Shown here: piece after piece, positions 17,404 through 27,241 of the stretch | Layout of the letters: each line of letters opens with the position of its first letter | Position numbering within the stretch: position 1 is the stretch's first letter | Origin: Pararcticibacter amylolyticus | Lineage (GTDB): Bacteria; Bacteroidota; Bacteroidia; Sphingobacteriales; Sphingobacteriaceae | Length of the DNA: 64,000 nucleotides | Assembly (NCBI RefSeq): GCF_003130405.1 | Contig: NZ_QEAS01000005.1 | Coordinates: 95,318 to 159,317, forward strand | Direction of reading: 5' to 3' | Translations under genes and position numbers: made by a program | Notes under the pieces: model-generated | The model's database searches: none | What the model saw: only the letters and a program-made list of their open reading frames with translations | What the model was told of the DNA's origin: nothing

Positions 17404-20400
17404 ATGAAGAAATACATAATTATCCTTTTATGGATGTGGGGTTGTTTTGCGCAGGTATTTGGGCAAAACGACAGAATCCCTGTGACTGTCAAAGGCAGGG
17501 TAGTAGATAAAAATAATGAAGCCCTGCCAGGGGTTTCTGTAACTGTTAAAGATCAGCCCGGGCTGGGCGTTCCCACCGACGTGAATGGAAAGTTTACAAT
17601 TAAAACGGATAAGTACAGGGTTCTGGTATTTTCCTTTATTGGATTTGTAACCCGCGAAGTACTGATCAAAGATGAACTTGAGATTAATGTTGTTCTGAAG
17701 GAAGCAGAGTCAAATGCACTGGATGAAATTGTAGTGACGGCGACTGGTCCACAGAAGAAGGTGACCGTGACGGGTGCCGTTACCACCGTAGATCTTAGTA
17801 CATTAAAAACGCCTGGTTCCAGTATTACCAATGCATTAGCCGGGAATGTTGCAGGCGTTTTAACCATGCAGCGCTCAGGACAACCGGGTAATAACTCGGC
17901 AGAATTTTGGGTTCGTGGTATCTCTACTTTTGGCGCGGGTACAGCAGCCCTGGTTTTGGTGGATGGTTTTGAGAGAAGCCTGAATGAAATCAATATTGAA
18001 GATATTGAATCTTTCTCTGTACTTAAAGATGCTTCCGCTACTGCTATATATGGGTCACGCGGGGCAAATGGTGTGGTATTAGTTTCTACTAAACGGGGGA
18101 AAGCTGGTAAAGTGGCAATAAGCGGTAAGGCAGAGGGCTCTTATAATACCAGGACCTATACACCGGAGTTTGTAGGTGGATATATCTATGCTCAATTAAT
18201 GAATGAAGCGCGGAGTACACGCAACCAAACCTCTTTTTATACAGATGACGATCTCGGACTTATACGTGATGGTCTGGATCCGGATCTTTTCCCCAATATC
18301 AACTGGATGAAAATGTTCCTCAAAGATGGCGCCTACACCAAGAGAGGTTCATTAAACTTTGACGGCGGGGGAGCTACCGCAAGATATTTTGTGTCGGGGA
18401 GCTATATTGATGAGGGAGGAATGTATGCTGTCGACGAAACGATAAAAGATTACAATACCAATGCCAATTATAAAAGATGGAATTACAGGACAAATGTAGA
18501 TATGAACCTGACGAAAACAACCTTAGTGAAGGTTGGAATAGCAGGATCACTTGGTAAGCAAAACTTACCCGGAGGTACATACGATGAAATTTGGGCCTCA
18601 TTAATGGGGCAAAATCCTATCGCTATTCCGATTCGTTATTCCAACGGGTATGTAGCTTCCAGGGGAGGAGCGGAACGGAATAACCCCTGGACCTTAATTA
18701 CCCAGCAAGGGTACATCGAAAACTGGGAGAATAAGATCCAGACCAATGTGACCCTGGAACAGGATCTGAACTTTGTTGCCAAAGGACTCCGTTTTGTAGG
18801 AAGATATGGCTACGATACGAATAATAAAAACTATATCAGACGAATGAAATGGCCGGAAGGATGGGAAGCGGAAAGATCAAGGGATCCGGATGGTAACCTG
18901 ATATTTCATCAGCGTATTGGTGAAAGATTATTGTTCCAGGTTTCTGATGCCAGTGGCGAGCGCTTAGAGTTTTTGCAGGGCGAGCTTCATTATGCTAAAG
19001 ATATAGGCAATCATAACTTCGGGGGTACACTGCAATATACCCAGGAGAAAAAGGTAAATACCTCCAACTATGGCGGAGACCTGATTCAGGGTATCGAACG
19101 TCGTAATCAACGGCTTGCCGGTCGGTTTACATACGGGTACAAGTACCGGTACTTTGTTGATTTTAACTTTGGCTACAACGGTTCGGAAAACTTTGCAACC
19201 GGTCACCAGTTCGATCTTTTTCCTGCCATTTCTGGTGCATGGAACATTGCAGAAGAGCCATTTATAAAGAAAAACCTGAGTTGGATGAATATGTTCAAAC
19301 TTCGTTACTCTTATGGTAAGGTGGGGAATGACTACATGCCAACGCGTTTTCCATACCTGGCTTCTTTCAGAACTTTTAATAATACGGACGATCCTGACAA
19401 GGGGTTCAACTGGGGGGATATTGAAAGCAACTATAAGTTTCCTGGCTTAACCTATGACAATATAGCCTCTAATGCGGTGACCTGGGAAGTGGCAACTAAA
19501 CATAATTTGGGTCTCGATTTTTCATTGTTTCATGATAAGATCGGCGGTGCTCTGGATTATTTTCATGAACAAAGGGACGGAATCTATATGCCGCGGTATT
19601 TTGTCCCGGCAAGTGTTGGTCTGCAGGGAGCCGCGCCCAGTGCTAATGTAGGGTCTGCAGTATCAAGAGGCTTTGACGGGCAGATAAAGATTTCACAAAA
19701 TATAGGGAAGGTAAATTTCACCCTGCGCGGTACCATGACGTATGGTAAGAATGAGGTATTGGAGTTTGACGAGCAGTATAGTAATTACCCTTACAATACC
19801 AAAGCCGGATTTAGGGTCAACCAGAACAGAGGCCTGGTTGCTCTGGGGCTCTTTAAAGACTATGATGATATCAGGGATAGCCCGGTACAGACTTTTGGAT
19901 CCGTGATGCCCGGAGATATCAAATATAAGGATATAAATGGCGACGGTAAAATAGATGCTGATAATGATGTAGTACCTGTTGGGGCAACTCCTTACCCCAA
20001 CTTGGTTTACGGATTTGCTCTTGTCACCCAGTGGAAAAACCTGGATATCAATATATTTTTTCAGGGTGTAGGTAAATCGTCTTTTTTTATCGATGGTTAT
20101 ACCGTATACCCTTTCAGCCAGGGGGACTGGGGGAACATCCTGACAGACGTGGTCAGATCAAACCGCTGGGTCCTTGGTGAAAACGAAGATATAAATGCAG
20201 CATATCCCAGGCTAAGTTATGGTGGCAATTCGAACAATTACAGGCCTTCATCATATTGGCTGAGGGAAAGTTCCTATTTGCGTCTTAAAACAATGGAAGC
20301 GGGCTACACCCTGCCAAAGAGGATTATTAATAAATTCCATGTGAATAATCTAAGGCTGTTTTTCATGGGCACCAACGTGCTCACCTTCTCCAAATTCAAG

Positions 20401-20487
20401 TTGTGGGATCCTGAAATGAACAGTTCCAATGGTCAGCAGTATCCGCTCGCAAAGACCTTCACCTTTGGCGTAAGTGCAACCCTATAA
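17404..20487 (+). CDS. susC-like: SusC-like TonB-dependent outer-membrane transporter 1
   Basis: The 1027-residue protein has a signal peptide (cleavage after VFGQ), a CarboxypepD_reg-like Ig domain (about 27-105, VKGRVVDKNNEALPGVSVTV), a TonB-box region LDEIVVTATG, a plug domain ending in SRGANGVVLVSTKRGK, and a 22-strand barrel ending in FGVSATL. It imports oligosaccharides across the outer membrane with energy from TonB, covered by the SusD lipoprotein encoded next. The barrel C-terminus is intact. No anti-sigma STN domain is present, so control does not run through an ECF sigma/anti-sigma pair. Confidence 0.95.
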   Translation: MKKYIIILLWMWGCFAQVFGQNDRIPVTVKGRVVDKNNEALPGVSVTVKDQPGLGVPTDVNGKFTIKTDKYRVLVFSFIGFVTREVLIKDELEINVVLKEAESNALDEIVVTATGPQKKVTVTGAVTTVDLSTLKTPGSSITNALAGNVAGVLTMQRSGQPGNNSAEFWVRGISTFGAGTAALVLVDGFERSLNEINIEDIESFSVLKDASATAIYGSRGANGVVLVSTKRGKAGKVAISGKAEGSYNTRTYTPEFVGGYIYAQLMNEARSTRNQTSFYTDDDLGLIRDGLDPDLFPNINWMKMFLKDGAYTKRGSLNFDGGGATARYFVSGSYIDEGGMYAVDETIKDYNTNANYKRWNYRTNVDMNLTKTTLVKVGIAGSLGKQNLPGGTYDEIWASLMGQNPIAIPIRYSNGYVASRGGAERNNPWTLITQQGYIENWENKIQTNVTLEQDLNFVAKGLRFVGRYGYDTNNKNYIRRMKWPEGWEAERSRDPDGNLIFHQRIGERLLFQVSDASGERLEFLQGELHYAKDIGNHNFGGTLQYTQEKKVNTSNYGGDLIQGIERRNQRLAGRFTYGYKYRYFVDFNFGYNGSENFATGHQFDLFPAISGAWNIAEEPFIKKNLSWMNMFKLRYSYGKVGNDYMPTRFPYLASFRTFNNTDDPDKGFNWGDIESNYKFPGLTYDNIASNAVTWEVATKHNLGLDFSLFHDKIGGALDYFHEQRDGIYMPRYFVPASVGLQGAAPSANVGSAVSRGFDGQIKISQNIGKVNFTLRGTMTYGKNEVLEFDEQYSNYPYNTKAGFRVNQNRGLVALGLFKDYDDIRDSPVQTFGSVMPGDIKYKDINGDGKIDADNDVVPVGATPYPNLVYGFALVTQWKNLDINIFFQGVGKSSFFIDGYTVYPFSQGDWGNILTDVVRSNRWVLGENEDINAAYPRLSYGGNSNNYRPSSYWLRESSYLRLKTMEAGYTLPKRIINKFHVNNLRLFFMGTNVLTFSKFKLWDPEMNSSNGQQYPLAKTFTFGVSATL

Positions 20488-20497
20488 ACTAAAAGAA

Positions 20498-22501
20498 ATG
20501 AAAGCAAAGTACATCATCATTATACTGCTGGCTGGCTCAGGTCTTTTTACGAATTCCTGTAAAGATTACCTGAATGTAGAACATTACTTCAACGACAGGC
20601 AAAGCGAAGAACGGATATTTAACAGCAGAGACTATACGGAACAATGGCTGGCCTATTGTTATAATCAACTATTAAACTACAATCTCGAAATCGGACATAA
20701 AAACTTTACTGTTTCCAACTATGCAGATGACATGTTTTATAACGAAGGAGGAAACGGCGCTGATTACAGGAGATTTAAATTTGGAGAGTATGATTATAAC
20801 TGGTACAAAGACTCATGGTCGCAATCCTATGCCGGTATCCGTCAGGCCTCGGTCATGATCAACACCATGGCAGAAGGTGGTACTTTTTCTGATAAAGAAG
20901 TGGCTCAGTATAAGGCAGAGGCCCGTTTTATAAGGGCTTATTTATATTGGTTGCTCCTGCGAAAATATGGTCCGGTTCCAATCATGCCTGAAAAGGGAGT
21001 GGATTATGATCTGACTTATGATAAGTTGTCGTATCCCCGCAACACCTACGATGAGGTAGCTGATTTTATTTCGTCTGAAATGGTTTTGGCAGCTAAAGAT
21101 CTGCCATTAAAAAGGGACAATCGTAATATTGCCCGTCCTACACGTGGTGCTGCTTTAGCCACCAGGGCAAAGGCATTGCTGTATGCAGCCAGCCCCTTAG
21201 CTAACGGCAATACCGAGATGGCCATTTTTACTGATAGTGAAGGGAAGGTGCTGATCTCTCAGCAATACAGCGAAGAAAAGTGGGCGAGAGCGGCAGCCGC
21301 CGCTAAAGATGTTATGGATTTGAATGTGTACAAGCTTTATACCGCTGAAATAAAGAATAAAGGCACAACGGATTATCCGGCAACCATAATCCCTCCCTAT
21401 AATCCCAAATACTCGAACAAAAACTTCCCTGAGGGATGGGCTAATATAGATCCGTTCGAGTCATACAGAGCTTTATTCAACGGTGACCTGTATGCCGCCG
21501 AAAATCCTGAGATGATCTTCACCAGAGGTGAGAATCAGACCGATCAGGAACATGGTGTGATTGCCTTAACAAGGCATCAGATGCCCCAGATGGCCGGAGG
21601 TTGGAATTGTCACGGCCTTACATTAAAGCAATGTGATGCTTATGACATGTCGGACGGACGGCCGTTTAACCGGGCGGAGATTTTAGCCAAATATGGATCC
21701 AATATGTTTGTGCAAAGCAGCGAAGTAGATCAATTTAAGCCTCTTAAGGCGAATGTTTGGAAAGAATTTGCAAACCGGGAACCGAGATTCTATGCATCAG
21801 TAGCTTATAGCGGAGCAGTGTGGACTATGTCAAGTGCGACGAACGATCCGGGTAACAATACCAACAAGCAGGTGTTTTATTATCGTGGCGAGAATGAAGG
21901 CAGGGTAAACGGTGATCGCTGGCTGCCCACGGGGATTGGAATGATGAAATATGTCAACCCGAAAGATAATGCTTCTAACGGTGGTAATATCTATCCGAAA
22001 GTAGAGATTGCCATCCGGTATGCAGATATCCTTCTCATGTACGCGGAAGCGCTTAATGAACTGTCTGGCTCTTATAATATACCGTCCTGGGATGGAACGA
22101 CTACCCATGCCATCTCAAGAGATATTAACGAAATTGGCAAGGCTATTTCTCCTGTACGTATTCGCGCGGGGGTGCCTGATTATGAGATGCAGGTGTATGC
22201 AGACAGAAATAGTTTACGTAATAGTATTAAACATGAGAGGCAGATTGAATTGCTGGCAGAAAATCAGCGTTACTATGACTTAAGAAGGTGGAAAGACGCA
22301 CCTGTGGAAGAAGCGAAGCAGATCTACGGTTATAATACATTGATTACTAAAGGAAACGCAGCTCTCTTCTACTCGCCTATACCGGTACCTCTCCTGCAAA
22401 CCGCATTTTCCCTGAAAATGTATTTCTGGCCTATCGACTGGGATGAGTTGCGTAAGAATAAACGTATGACGCAGGCACCGGGTTGGCCCTCTTTTGATTA
22501 A
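20498..22501 (+). CDS. susD-like: SusD/RagB-like glycan-binding lipoprotein 1
   Basis: The start is placed at the ATG at 20498 rather than 20474, because the upstream reading adds eight residues ahead of a clean lipoprotein signal and overlaps susC. Lipid-modified Cys21 lies in FTNSC, and the mature protein has about 647 residues. SusD features are present: an N-terminal TPR-like helical part (EARFIRAYLYWLLLRKYGPVPI) and a C-terminal part with IRYADILLMYAEALNE and RQIELLAENQRYYDLRRWKD. It forms the lid of the SusC barrel and binds the glycan. It begins 10 bases after the susC stop. Confidence 0.95.
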   Translation: MKAKYIIIILLAGSGLFTNSCKDYLNVEHYFNDRQSEERIFNSRDYTEQWLAYCYNQLLNYNLEIGHKNFTVSNYADDMFYNEGGNGADYRRFKFGEYDYNWYKDSWSQSYAGIRQASVMINTMAEGGTFSDKEVAQYKAEARFIRAYLYWLLLRKYGPVPIMPEKGVDYDLTYDKLSYPRNTYDEVADFISSEMVLAAKDLPLKRDNRNIARPTRGAALATRAKALLYAASPLANGNTEMAIFTDSEGKVLISQQYSEEKWARAAAAAKDVMDLNVYKLYTAEIKNKGTTDYPATIIPPYNPKYSNKNFPEGWANIDPFESYRALFNGDLYAAENPEMIFTRGENQTDQEHGVIALTRHQMPQMAGGWNCHGLTLKQCDAYDMSDGRPFNRAEILAKYGSNMFVQSSEVDQFKPLKANVWKEFANREPRFYASVAYSGAVWTMSSATNDPGNNTNKQVFYYRGENEGRVNGDRWLPTGIGMMKYVNPKDNASNGGNIYPKVEIAIRYADILLMYAEALNELSGSYNIPSWDGTTTHAISRDINEIGKAISPVRIRAGVPDYEMQVYADRNSLRNSIKHERQIELLAENQRYYDLRRWKDAPVEEAKQIYGYNTLITKGNAALFYSPIPVPLLQTAFSLKMYFWPIDWDELRKNKRMTQAPGWPSFD

Positions 22502-22520
22502 CGTATAATGGTTTATTATT

Positions 22521-23525
22521 ATGAAAAGTTTCTATAAATATATCGTCGTACTGACGTTGATTATGCCTTTTGCGGCATGTAATGATGAATGGGAAGAGGA
22601 ATTATACACCAATTTGGTATCTTTTAAGGCTCCTGTTGGAGGTGAAGGCGTCACTGAAATCTATCTCCGTTATAAGAAGGATGGAGAGGTGGAATATAAC
22701 CTTCCTGTAATTGTCAGCGGTTCACAGGAGAGCGAAAAGGATCTGAATGTACAAATAGAGGTTGATAAGGACACGCTGAATATTTTCAACCAGGAAAAAT
22801 ACCAGTACCGGACAGATTTGTATTTTAAACAGTTACCTGCTCAGTTTTTTGAACTGCCTTCCGGTCCCTGCTTTATTGCGAAAGGATCACATACCGCAAA
22901 CCACAAGATTAAATTCAAGTTCTCAAACCTCAATCTTGTTGAGCGATGGGTACTTCCCCTCACAATTAAGGATGATCCCTCTTATAAAGTGAATTATCGG
23001 AAAGGCTGGAGGAAAGCATTGCTTTATGTAAAACCATTCAATAGCTATTCAGGAAGCTATTCTGCGACGTCAATGAATATTTATTTTGATGGTGAGAATA
23101 ATTCGAAGGCTATGGTTATGAGTACCAAAAACGCCTGGGTGGTCGACGAGAATACAGTGTTCTTTTATGCCGGGATGGTAGAAGAACGCTCTGAGGAGCG
23201 TGGTGATTATAAGATTTTAATGCGCTTTGGTGAACCTGTTGAAAATGCAGACGGTACTAAAACAGGCACTCTTACTGTAGTAGCAGAAAATCCTGCTATA
23301 AACTTCGAGTTGCTGAACCAGCCCACTTATCAGATCAAAAAGGTGGTAGATCCGACCTTGCCTTATCTGGTTAGTGAATACTGTACAGTTAACATTAATT
23401 ATAAGTATAACGATATCACATCCATTCCTAATATGCCCATTCGATATAGAGCAGAAGGTTCAATGACAATGGAGAGGAGAAAAAATACAACTATTCCCGA
23501 CGAGGACCAGGCGATACAATGGTGA
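22521..23525 (+). CDS. DUF4973/DUF1735-like surface lipoprotein
   Basis: The 334-residue lipoprotein has Cys20 in PFAAC. The N-terminal half has the beta-rich pattern of DUF1735 (YNLPVIVSGS, VQIEVDKDTLNIFNQEKY). The C-terminal half (KPFNSYSGSYSATSMNIYFDGENN, NAWVVDENTVFFYAG) matches DUF4973, a lipocalin-like domain in glycan-locus proteins. It probably binds substrate at the cell surface, as SusE-like proteins do. It lies 19 bases after SusD and is the last gene of this transcript before the hairpin at 23536-23575. No catalytic residues are recognised. Confidence 0.75.
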   Translation: MKSFYKYIVVLTLIMPFAACNDEWEEELYTNLVSFKAPVGGEGVTEIYLRYKKDGEVEYNLPVIVSGSQESEKDLNVQIEVDKDTLNIFNQEKYQYRTDLYFKQLPAQFFELPSGPCFIAKGSHTANHKIKFKFSNLNLVERWVLPLTIKDDPSYKVNYRKGWRKALLYVKPFNSYSGSYSATSMNIYFDGENNSKAMVMSTKNAWVVDENTVFFYAGMVEERSEERGDYKILMRFGEPVENADGTKTGTLTVVAENPAINFELLNQPTYQIKKVVDPTLPYLVSEYCTVNINYKYNDITSIPNMPIRYRAEGSMTMERRKNTTIPDEDQAIQW

Positions 23526-23535
23526 TACAATTTAT

Positions 23536-23575
23536 CATTCAGCATCTTCCCGTTTTATTGGGAAGATGCTGAATG
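23536..23575. terminator. Perfect 16-bp hairpin after the first SusCD operon
   Basis: Left arm 23536-23551 and right arm 23560-23575 are exact inverted repeats with an eight-base loop. They lie 10 bases past the stop of the DUF4973-like gene. There is no U-run after the stem, so it may work as a weak terminator or an mRNA 3'-end stabiliser rather than a textbook intrinsic terminator. Confidence 0.6.
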
Positions 23576-23691
23576 GATATTGCTGAATGAATTCGCACAA
23601 ATTTATCTTTCATTGTATGCGGGTGGTACTTTGCTGTCACAATGAGACAAATAGACAAAATCCTGAACAGTAGTTTACCGGAGTAATATGC

Positions 23692-23699
23692 TATTTTTG
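23692..23699 (+). promoter_or_regulatory. Bacteroidetes -7 box candidate upstream of GH89
   Basis: TATTTTTG matches the consensus TAnnTTTG exactly. It lies 85 bases before the GH89 start and after the preceding hairpin, so GH89 may have its own promoter. No clear -33 TTTG is present at the right distance. Confidence 0.4.
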
Positions 23700-23784
23700 A
23701 AATGAAAGGAACCATTTTGTAAACACACAAATGAAAGGGCATACCGGTGGAATAACGGAAATGACACGGTGGTAATGATAAACT

Positions 23785-25998
23785 ATGACTTTAAGATTCT
23801 GTTTAACATTAATTTTTGCTTTTCTATGCCTGAGCAAGGTAGGGGCTCAAACAGCAACTTCTTCTTCTTTAGATCAACTTATCAGAAGAGTGTTGCCCAG
23901 GCATTACACCTCTTTTTCAACTGAGCGTATCTCTTCTGAAAATGGGAAGGACGTTTACGAGATCGAAAGCATCGGTCACCGGATTGTATTAAGGGGAAGC
24001 AGCGGAGTTGCCACCGCATCTGCCTTGTATCAGTATCTTACTGAATTTTGCGGTGCACAGATTACCTGGAATGGAGTGAATCTGGAGCTTCCCGCAGATC
24101 TCCCGCTTCCGAAAGAAAAAATCAGGAAGGTGACACCCTACGATTACAGATACTACCTCAACTATTGCACGTTTAACTACAGCATGAGCTGGTGGGACTG
24201 GGAGAGATGGGAAAAGGAGATTGATTGGATGGCTCTGCACGGCCTTAACATGCCCCTGGCTATCACTGGCGAGGAATATACCTGGTACTTATTATATAAA
24301 GAAATGGGCTTCAGTGATGATGACTTGAAAGCCTTTTTTACCGGGCCGGCTTATTTCGGGTGGTTCTGGATGGGCAATATGGACGGTTGGGGAGGACCGC
24401 TTCCGGTTTCCTGGATGAAGAGCCATTTCGAACTGCAGAAAAAGATACTCGTGAGGCAGCGTTCTCTGGGTATGAAGCCTGTGCTTCCCGCTTTTACAGG
24501 TCATGTTCCTGCCGCCTTTAAAAAGAAGTTCCCAAATGCGAAGCTGAAAGCCACCAACTGGAATAACGGCTTTGCCGATACGTATATACTGGATGCAGAG
24601 GATCCGATGTTTGCGGAAATTGGAAGAAAATTCCTGGAGAAACAAACCGCCCTGCTGGGTACCGATCATCTGTATTCTGCTGATACATTTAATGAAAACG
24701 AACCTCCTTCTGATGAGCCGGAATACCTTGGTAAACTGAGTGCAAGGCTTTACGACGGCATGAGACAGGCAGATCCCGAAGCGGTTTGGGTAATGCAGGG
24801 ATGGCTGTTCTACAGCGATCGTAAATTCTGGAAGGAGCCGCAAACAGAAGCTTTGCTGAAGGCTGTGCCGGGAGATAAGATGATCCTGCTCGACCTTGCC
24901 ACGGAAATAGAACCTATATGGAAGCGCACTCGGGCTTTTTACGGCAAACCATGGATCTGGAACATGCTTCATAATTTCGGGGGGAACACGAATTTGTTTG
25001 GCCGGATGGATGTCATCGCCAAAGCCCCTGCAGAGGCATTGAATGACCCGAAGAGCGGAAGCCTGAAAGGAATAGGATTGACCATGGAAGGGATTGAACA
25101 AAATCCTGTCATGTATGAACTAATGGCGGCCAATATATGGCGAAATACAACAATAGACCTGGATAAATGGCTGCCCCGGTATGTTCGCAACCGTTATGGT
25201 TCATCCGACCCTCATGCCCTGAAGGCATGGGATATTTTGAGAAAGACAGTATACAGAGTGCCGGCTAACAAATACATCAGGGACGGAGCTGAGTCTATTG
25301 TGCAGGCAAGACCAACGCTTGACTCCATGACCCAATGGACTAAAACAAAACTGAATTACAATGCCGCAGACTTGTTACCGGCCTGGGACGAACTGATTAG
25401 CGCCGCTAAGACATGCAAAGCCAGCGATGGTTATCAATACGACCTGGTAGATTTAAGCAGGCAAGTATTGGCAAACTATGCACTTCCACTGCAGCGCGAA
25501 TTTGTTCAGGCTTACCGGGAAAAAGACCTGCGCCGGTTCCAGTCGGCATCTTCGATGTTCATTATCTTAATAGAGGATATGGACAGACTTCTGGCTACCC
25601 GGAGAGACTTTATGTTAGGTCCCTGGGTCGCGGATGCCAGAAAGTGGGGGACCAGCAACGCTGAAAAAAAACTGTATGAAATGAACGCGAAAGACCTCAT
25701 CACCCTCTGGGGCGGACCCGATAGTCCCCTGCATGAATATGCTTGCCGGCAATGGAGTGGATTGATGAATGATTTTTATAAACCCCGGTGGCAACTATTT
25801 TTCAGCAGGGTCTCAGAAGCTCTTCAATTGCAGAATGAACTTAACCAGAAAGCATTCCTCCAGGAAATCAAAAAATGGGAATGGCAATGGGTAAACCAGC
25901 AAAAGGAATATCCGGTGAAGACAAAAGGTGATCCCGTACAAACGGCGATCGCGATGCACCAGAAATACCGTAAATTGATGCAGGGGCTCCGTTTCTGA
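23785..25998 (+). CDS. GH89 alpha-N-acetylglucosaminidase
   Basis: The 737-residue secreted enzyme (signal peptide ending near VGAQ) has the NAGLU/GH89 layout. An N-terminal beta/alpha domain is followed by a barrel starting at YRYYLNYCTFNYSMSWWDWERWEKEIDWMALHG (first part NAGLU_N/TIM border) and a helical C-terminal domain. The catalytic pair fits known members: Glu304 in DTFNENEPP and Glu435 in GLTMEGIEQNP. It releases terminal alpha-linked N-acetylglucosamine. Together with the upstream SusC/D set it suggests a glycan capped by alpha-GlcNAc, perhaps a host or microbial glycoconjugate rather than a plant fibre. No frameshift is seen. Confidence 0.94.
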   Translation: MTLRFCLTLIFAFLCLSKVGAQTATSSSLDQLIRRVLPRHYTSFSTERISSENGKDVYEIESIGHRIVLRGSSGVATASALYQYLTEFCGAQITWNGVNLELPADLPLPKEKIRKVTPYDYRYYLNYCTFNYSMSWWDWERWEKEIDWMALHGLNMPLAITGEEYTWYLLYKEMGFSDDDLKAFFTGPAYFGWFWMGNMDGWGGPLPVSWMKSHFELQKKILVRQRSLGMKPVLPAFTGHVPAAFKKKFPNAKLKATNWNNGFADTYILDAEDPMFAEIGRKFLEKQTALLGTDHLYSADTFNENEPPSDEPEYLGKLSARLYDGMRQADPEAVWVMQGWLFYSDRKFWKEPQTEALLKAVPGDKMILLDLATEIEPIWKRTRAFYGKPWIWNMLHNFGGNTNLFGRMDVIAKAPAEALNDPKSGSLKGIGLTMEGIEQNPVMYELMAANIWRNTTIDLDKWLPRYVRNRYGSSDPHALKAWDILRKTVYRVPANKYIRDGAESIVQARPTLDSMTQWTKTKLNYNAADLLPAWDELISAAKTCKASDGYQYDLVDLSRQVLANYALPLQREFVQAYREKDLRRFQSASSMFIILIEDMDRLLATRRDFMLGPWVADARKWGTSNAEKKLYEMNAKDLITLWGGPDSPLHEYACRQWSGLMNDFYKPRWQLFFSRVSEALQLQNELNQKAFLQEIKKWEWQWVNQQKEYPVKTKGDPVQTAIAMHQKYRKLMQGLRF

Positions 25999-26073
25999 GC
26001 CAGACGCGAAAACCTTCAGAGAATGTTGTCTCAATCGGTATGCTTTGTATGGATCAGTTAAAGATCTGACTGG

Positions 26074-26895
26074 TTAGTAAGGAAATATCAGAAAAGGAAC
26101 AGCCGGAGGCATATCCTCCTGTCCGCCTTTAAACAATTCAATCACTTCATCACAGTGAAGATGATTATTCACCATTACCAGTAACTCGTTTTGCATACCA
26201 TGCACAAGTACGTCCAGAACTTTTTGCGTTTGCTTTTCTTTAATGTTATCGAATCCCAGTTTCTCATATCGTACAATAGAGCCGATTGTTTCTTTGAAAA
26301 GGGACCTGGCATATGTCTGTTCCATATCCGGAAGGCCTTTTGCAGCGAGGTGAGCAAGAAGAATATGCGCATTAAAAGGCTTTCCAAAAGAGGCAAGGAA
26401 GCGTACTATGTTTAACTGGCAGTATCGCAAGTCGGTGAGGTAGGCTATTCGTTCAAACGAAATGATCCCGCCTTTATCCGGTAAAAGCAGCAGCGGACAT
26501 CCTATCCTGGAAAGGATGGAACAAAATCCGCCAAATTCAGATGCAGAGCCACTGTCTGTTGCATATCCACGAACCACCATCCAGACATCCTGTCCGTTAA
26601 TGACATCTGCCAGTTCCGATATGACAAGGGCCGACGCATCCAATTCATTAATAGCAGGGACAAATTTATCCAGCGTTGCTTCAAACAGGTCAGAATTGAG
26701 GTCTTGCTCAAGCTCCAGTACCGGAAGACCCGGCTTTCCGCTCCTCCCTGCAGTTACAAACACTTGTTTAGGTTTCTTTTTTAAGTTTGCAATCAGGATA
26801 TTGGCCTGGTGCTGTTGGGCAATGTGCATGACATTTTTTGCAGCCATGACCGAAGCGTCCGAACCATCGTTGATAAAAAGGATCTTTTTCATCAT
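26074..26895 (-). CDS. Universal stress protein, UspA family
   Basis: The 273-residue cytoplasmic protein opens with the Usp start MMKKILFINDGSDASVMAAKNVMHIAQQHQANILIANL. Its length fits two tandem Usp folds, as is usual in Bacteroidetes, with the second one (from about 140, FERIAYLTDLRYCQLNIVRFLASFGK) more diverged. The ATP-binding G-2x-G-9x-G(S/T) motif is not clear. It is convergent with GH89 and has no visible tie to glycan use. Two consecutive ATGs make the start ambiguous by one codon. Confidence 0.85.
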   Translation of the reverse strand: MMKKILFINDGSDASVMAAKNVMHIAQQHQANILIANLKKKPKQVFVTAGRSGKPGLPVLELEQDLNSDLFEATLDKFVPAINELDASALVISELADVINGQDVWMVVRGYATDSGSASEFGGFCSILSRIGCPLLLLPDKGGIISFERIAYLTDLRYCQLNIVRFLASFGKPFNAHILLAHLAAKGLPDMEQTYARSLFKETIGSIVRYEKLGFDNIKEKQTQKVLDVLVHGMQNELLVMVNNHLHCDEVIELFKGGQEDMPPAVPFLIFPY

Positions 26896-27223
26896 TATTA
26901 TGAGGTGAATGTTTAATAACTCATGCCATTATTATTGGTTTTTCATGCCTCAGTTAATTAACAAAGCGATAATTCGCAAAATTGTTTGAAAGAAAGAGGT
27001 GTTTTGGCACTGTTGTGACACCACGGATGCTCCTGATATTTTACAAGATCTCAGGCTCTGGCGGAAATAAGGTTAAATGTATTTTTAACATTTAAAAAAT
27101 ATGATTAATCTTGCTTTAATGTAACCAATTTTCAACAGGTCATTTTCCTGGATAAAAGGAGGTGTTTTGCTTTTCGGGATGGTGGAAAAAGACTTGTTTA
27201 AATTTAACTGATTTATAGATCGA
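26896..27223. other. Divergent intergenic region (USP and GH97)
   Basis: This AT-rich 328-base region contains a -7-like TAATCTTG (27106-27113) facing GH97 about 110 bases before its start. Short open frames on the minus strand read into GH97 and show no family pattern. No gene, repeat or copy of the 59-bp element is found here. Confidence 0.5.
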
Positions 27224-27241
27224 ATGAGTTTCTTTATGAGC

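Noticed and set aside
24292-25101. 269-codon frame antisense to GH89
   Set aside because: It is the reverse-frame shadow of the clear GH89 gene, without any signal peptide, domain or promoter of its own.
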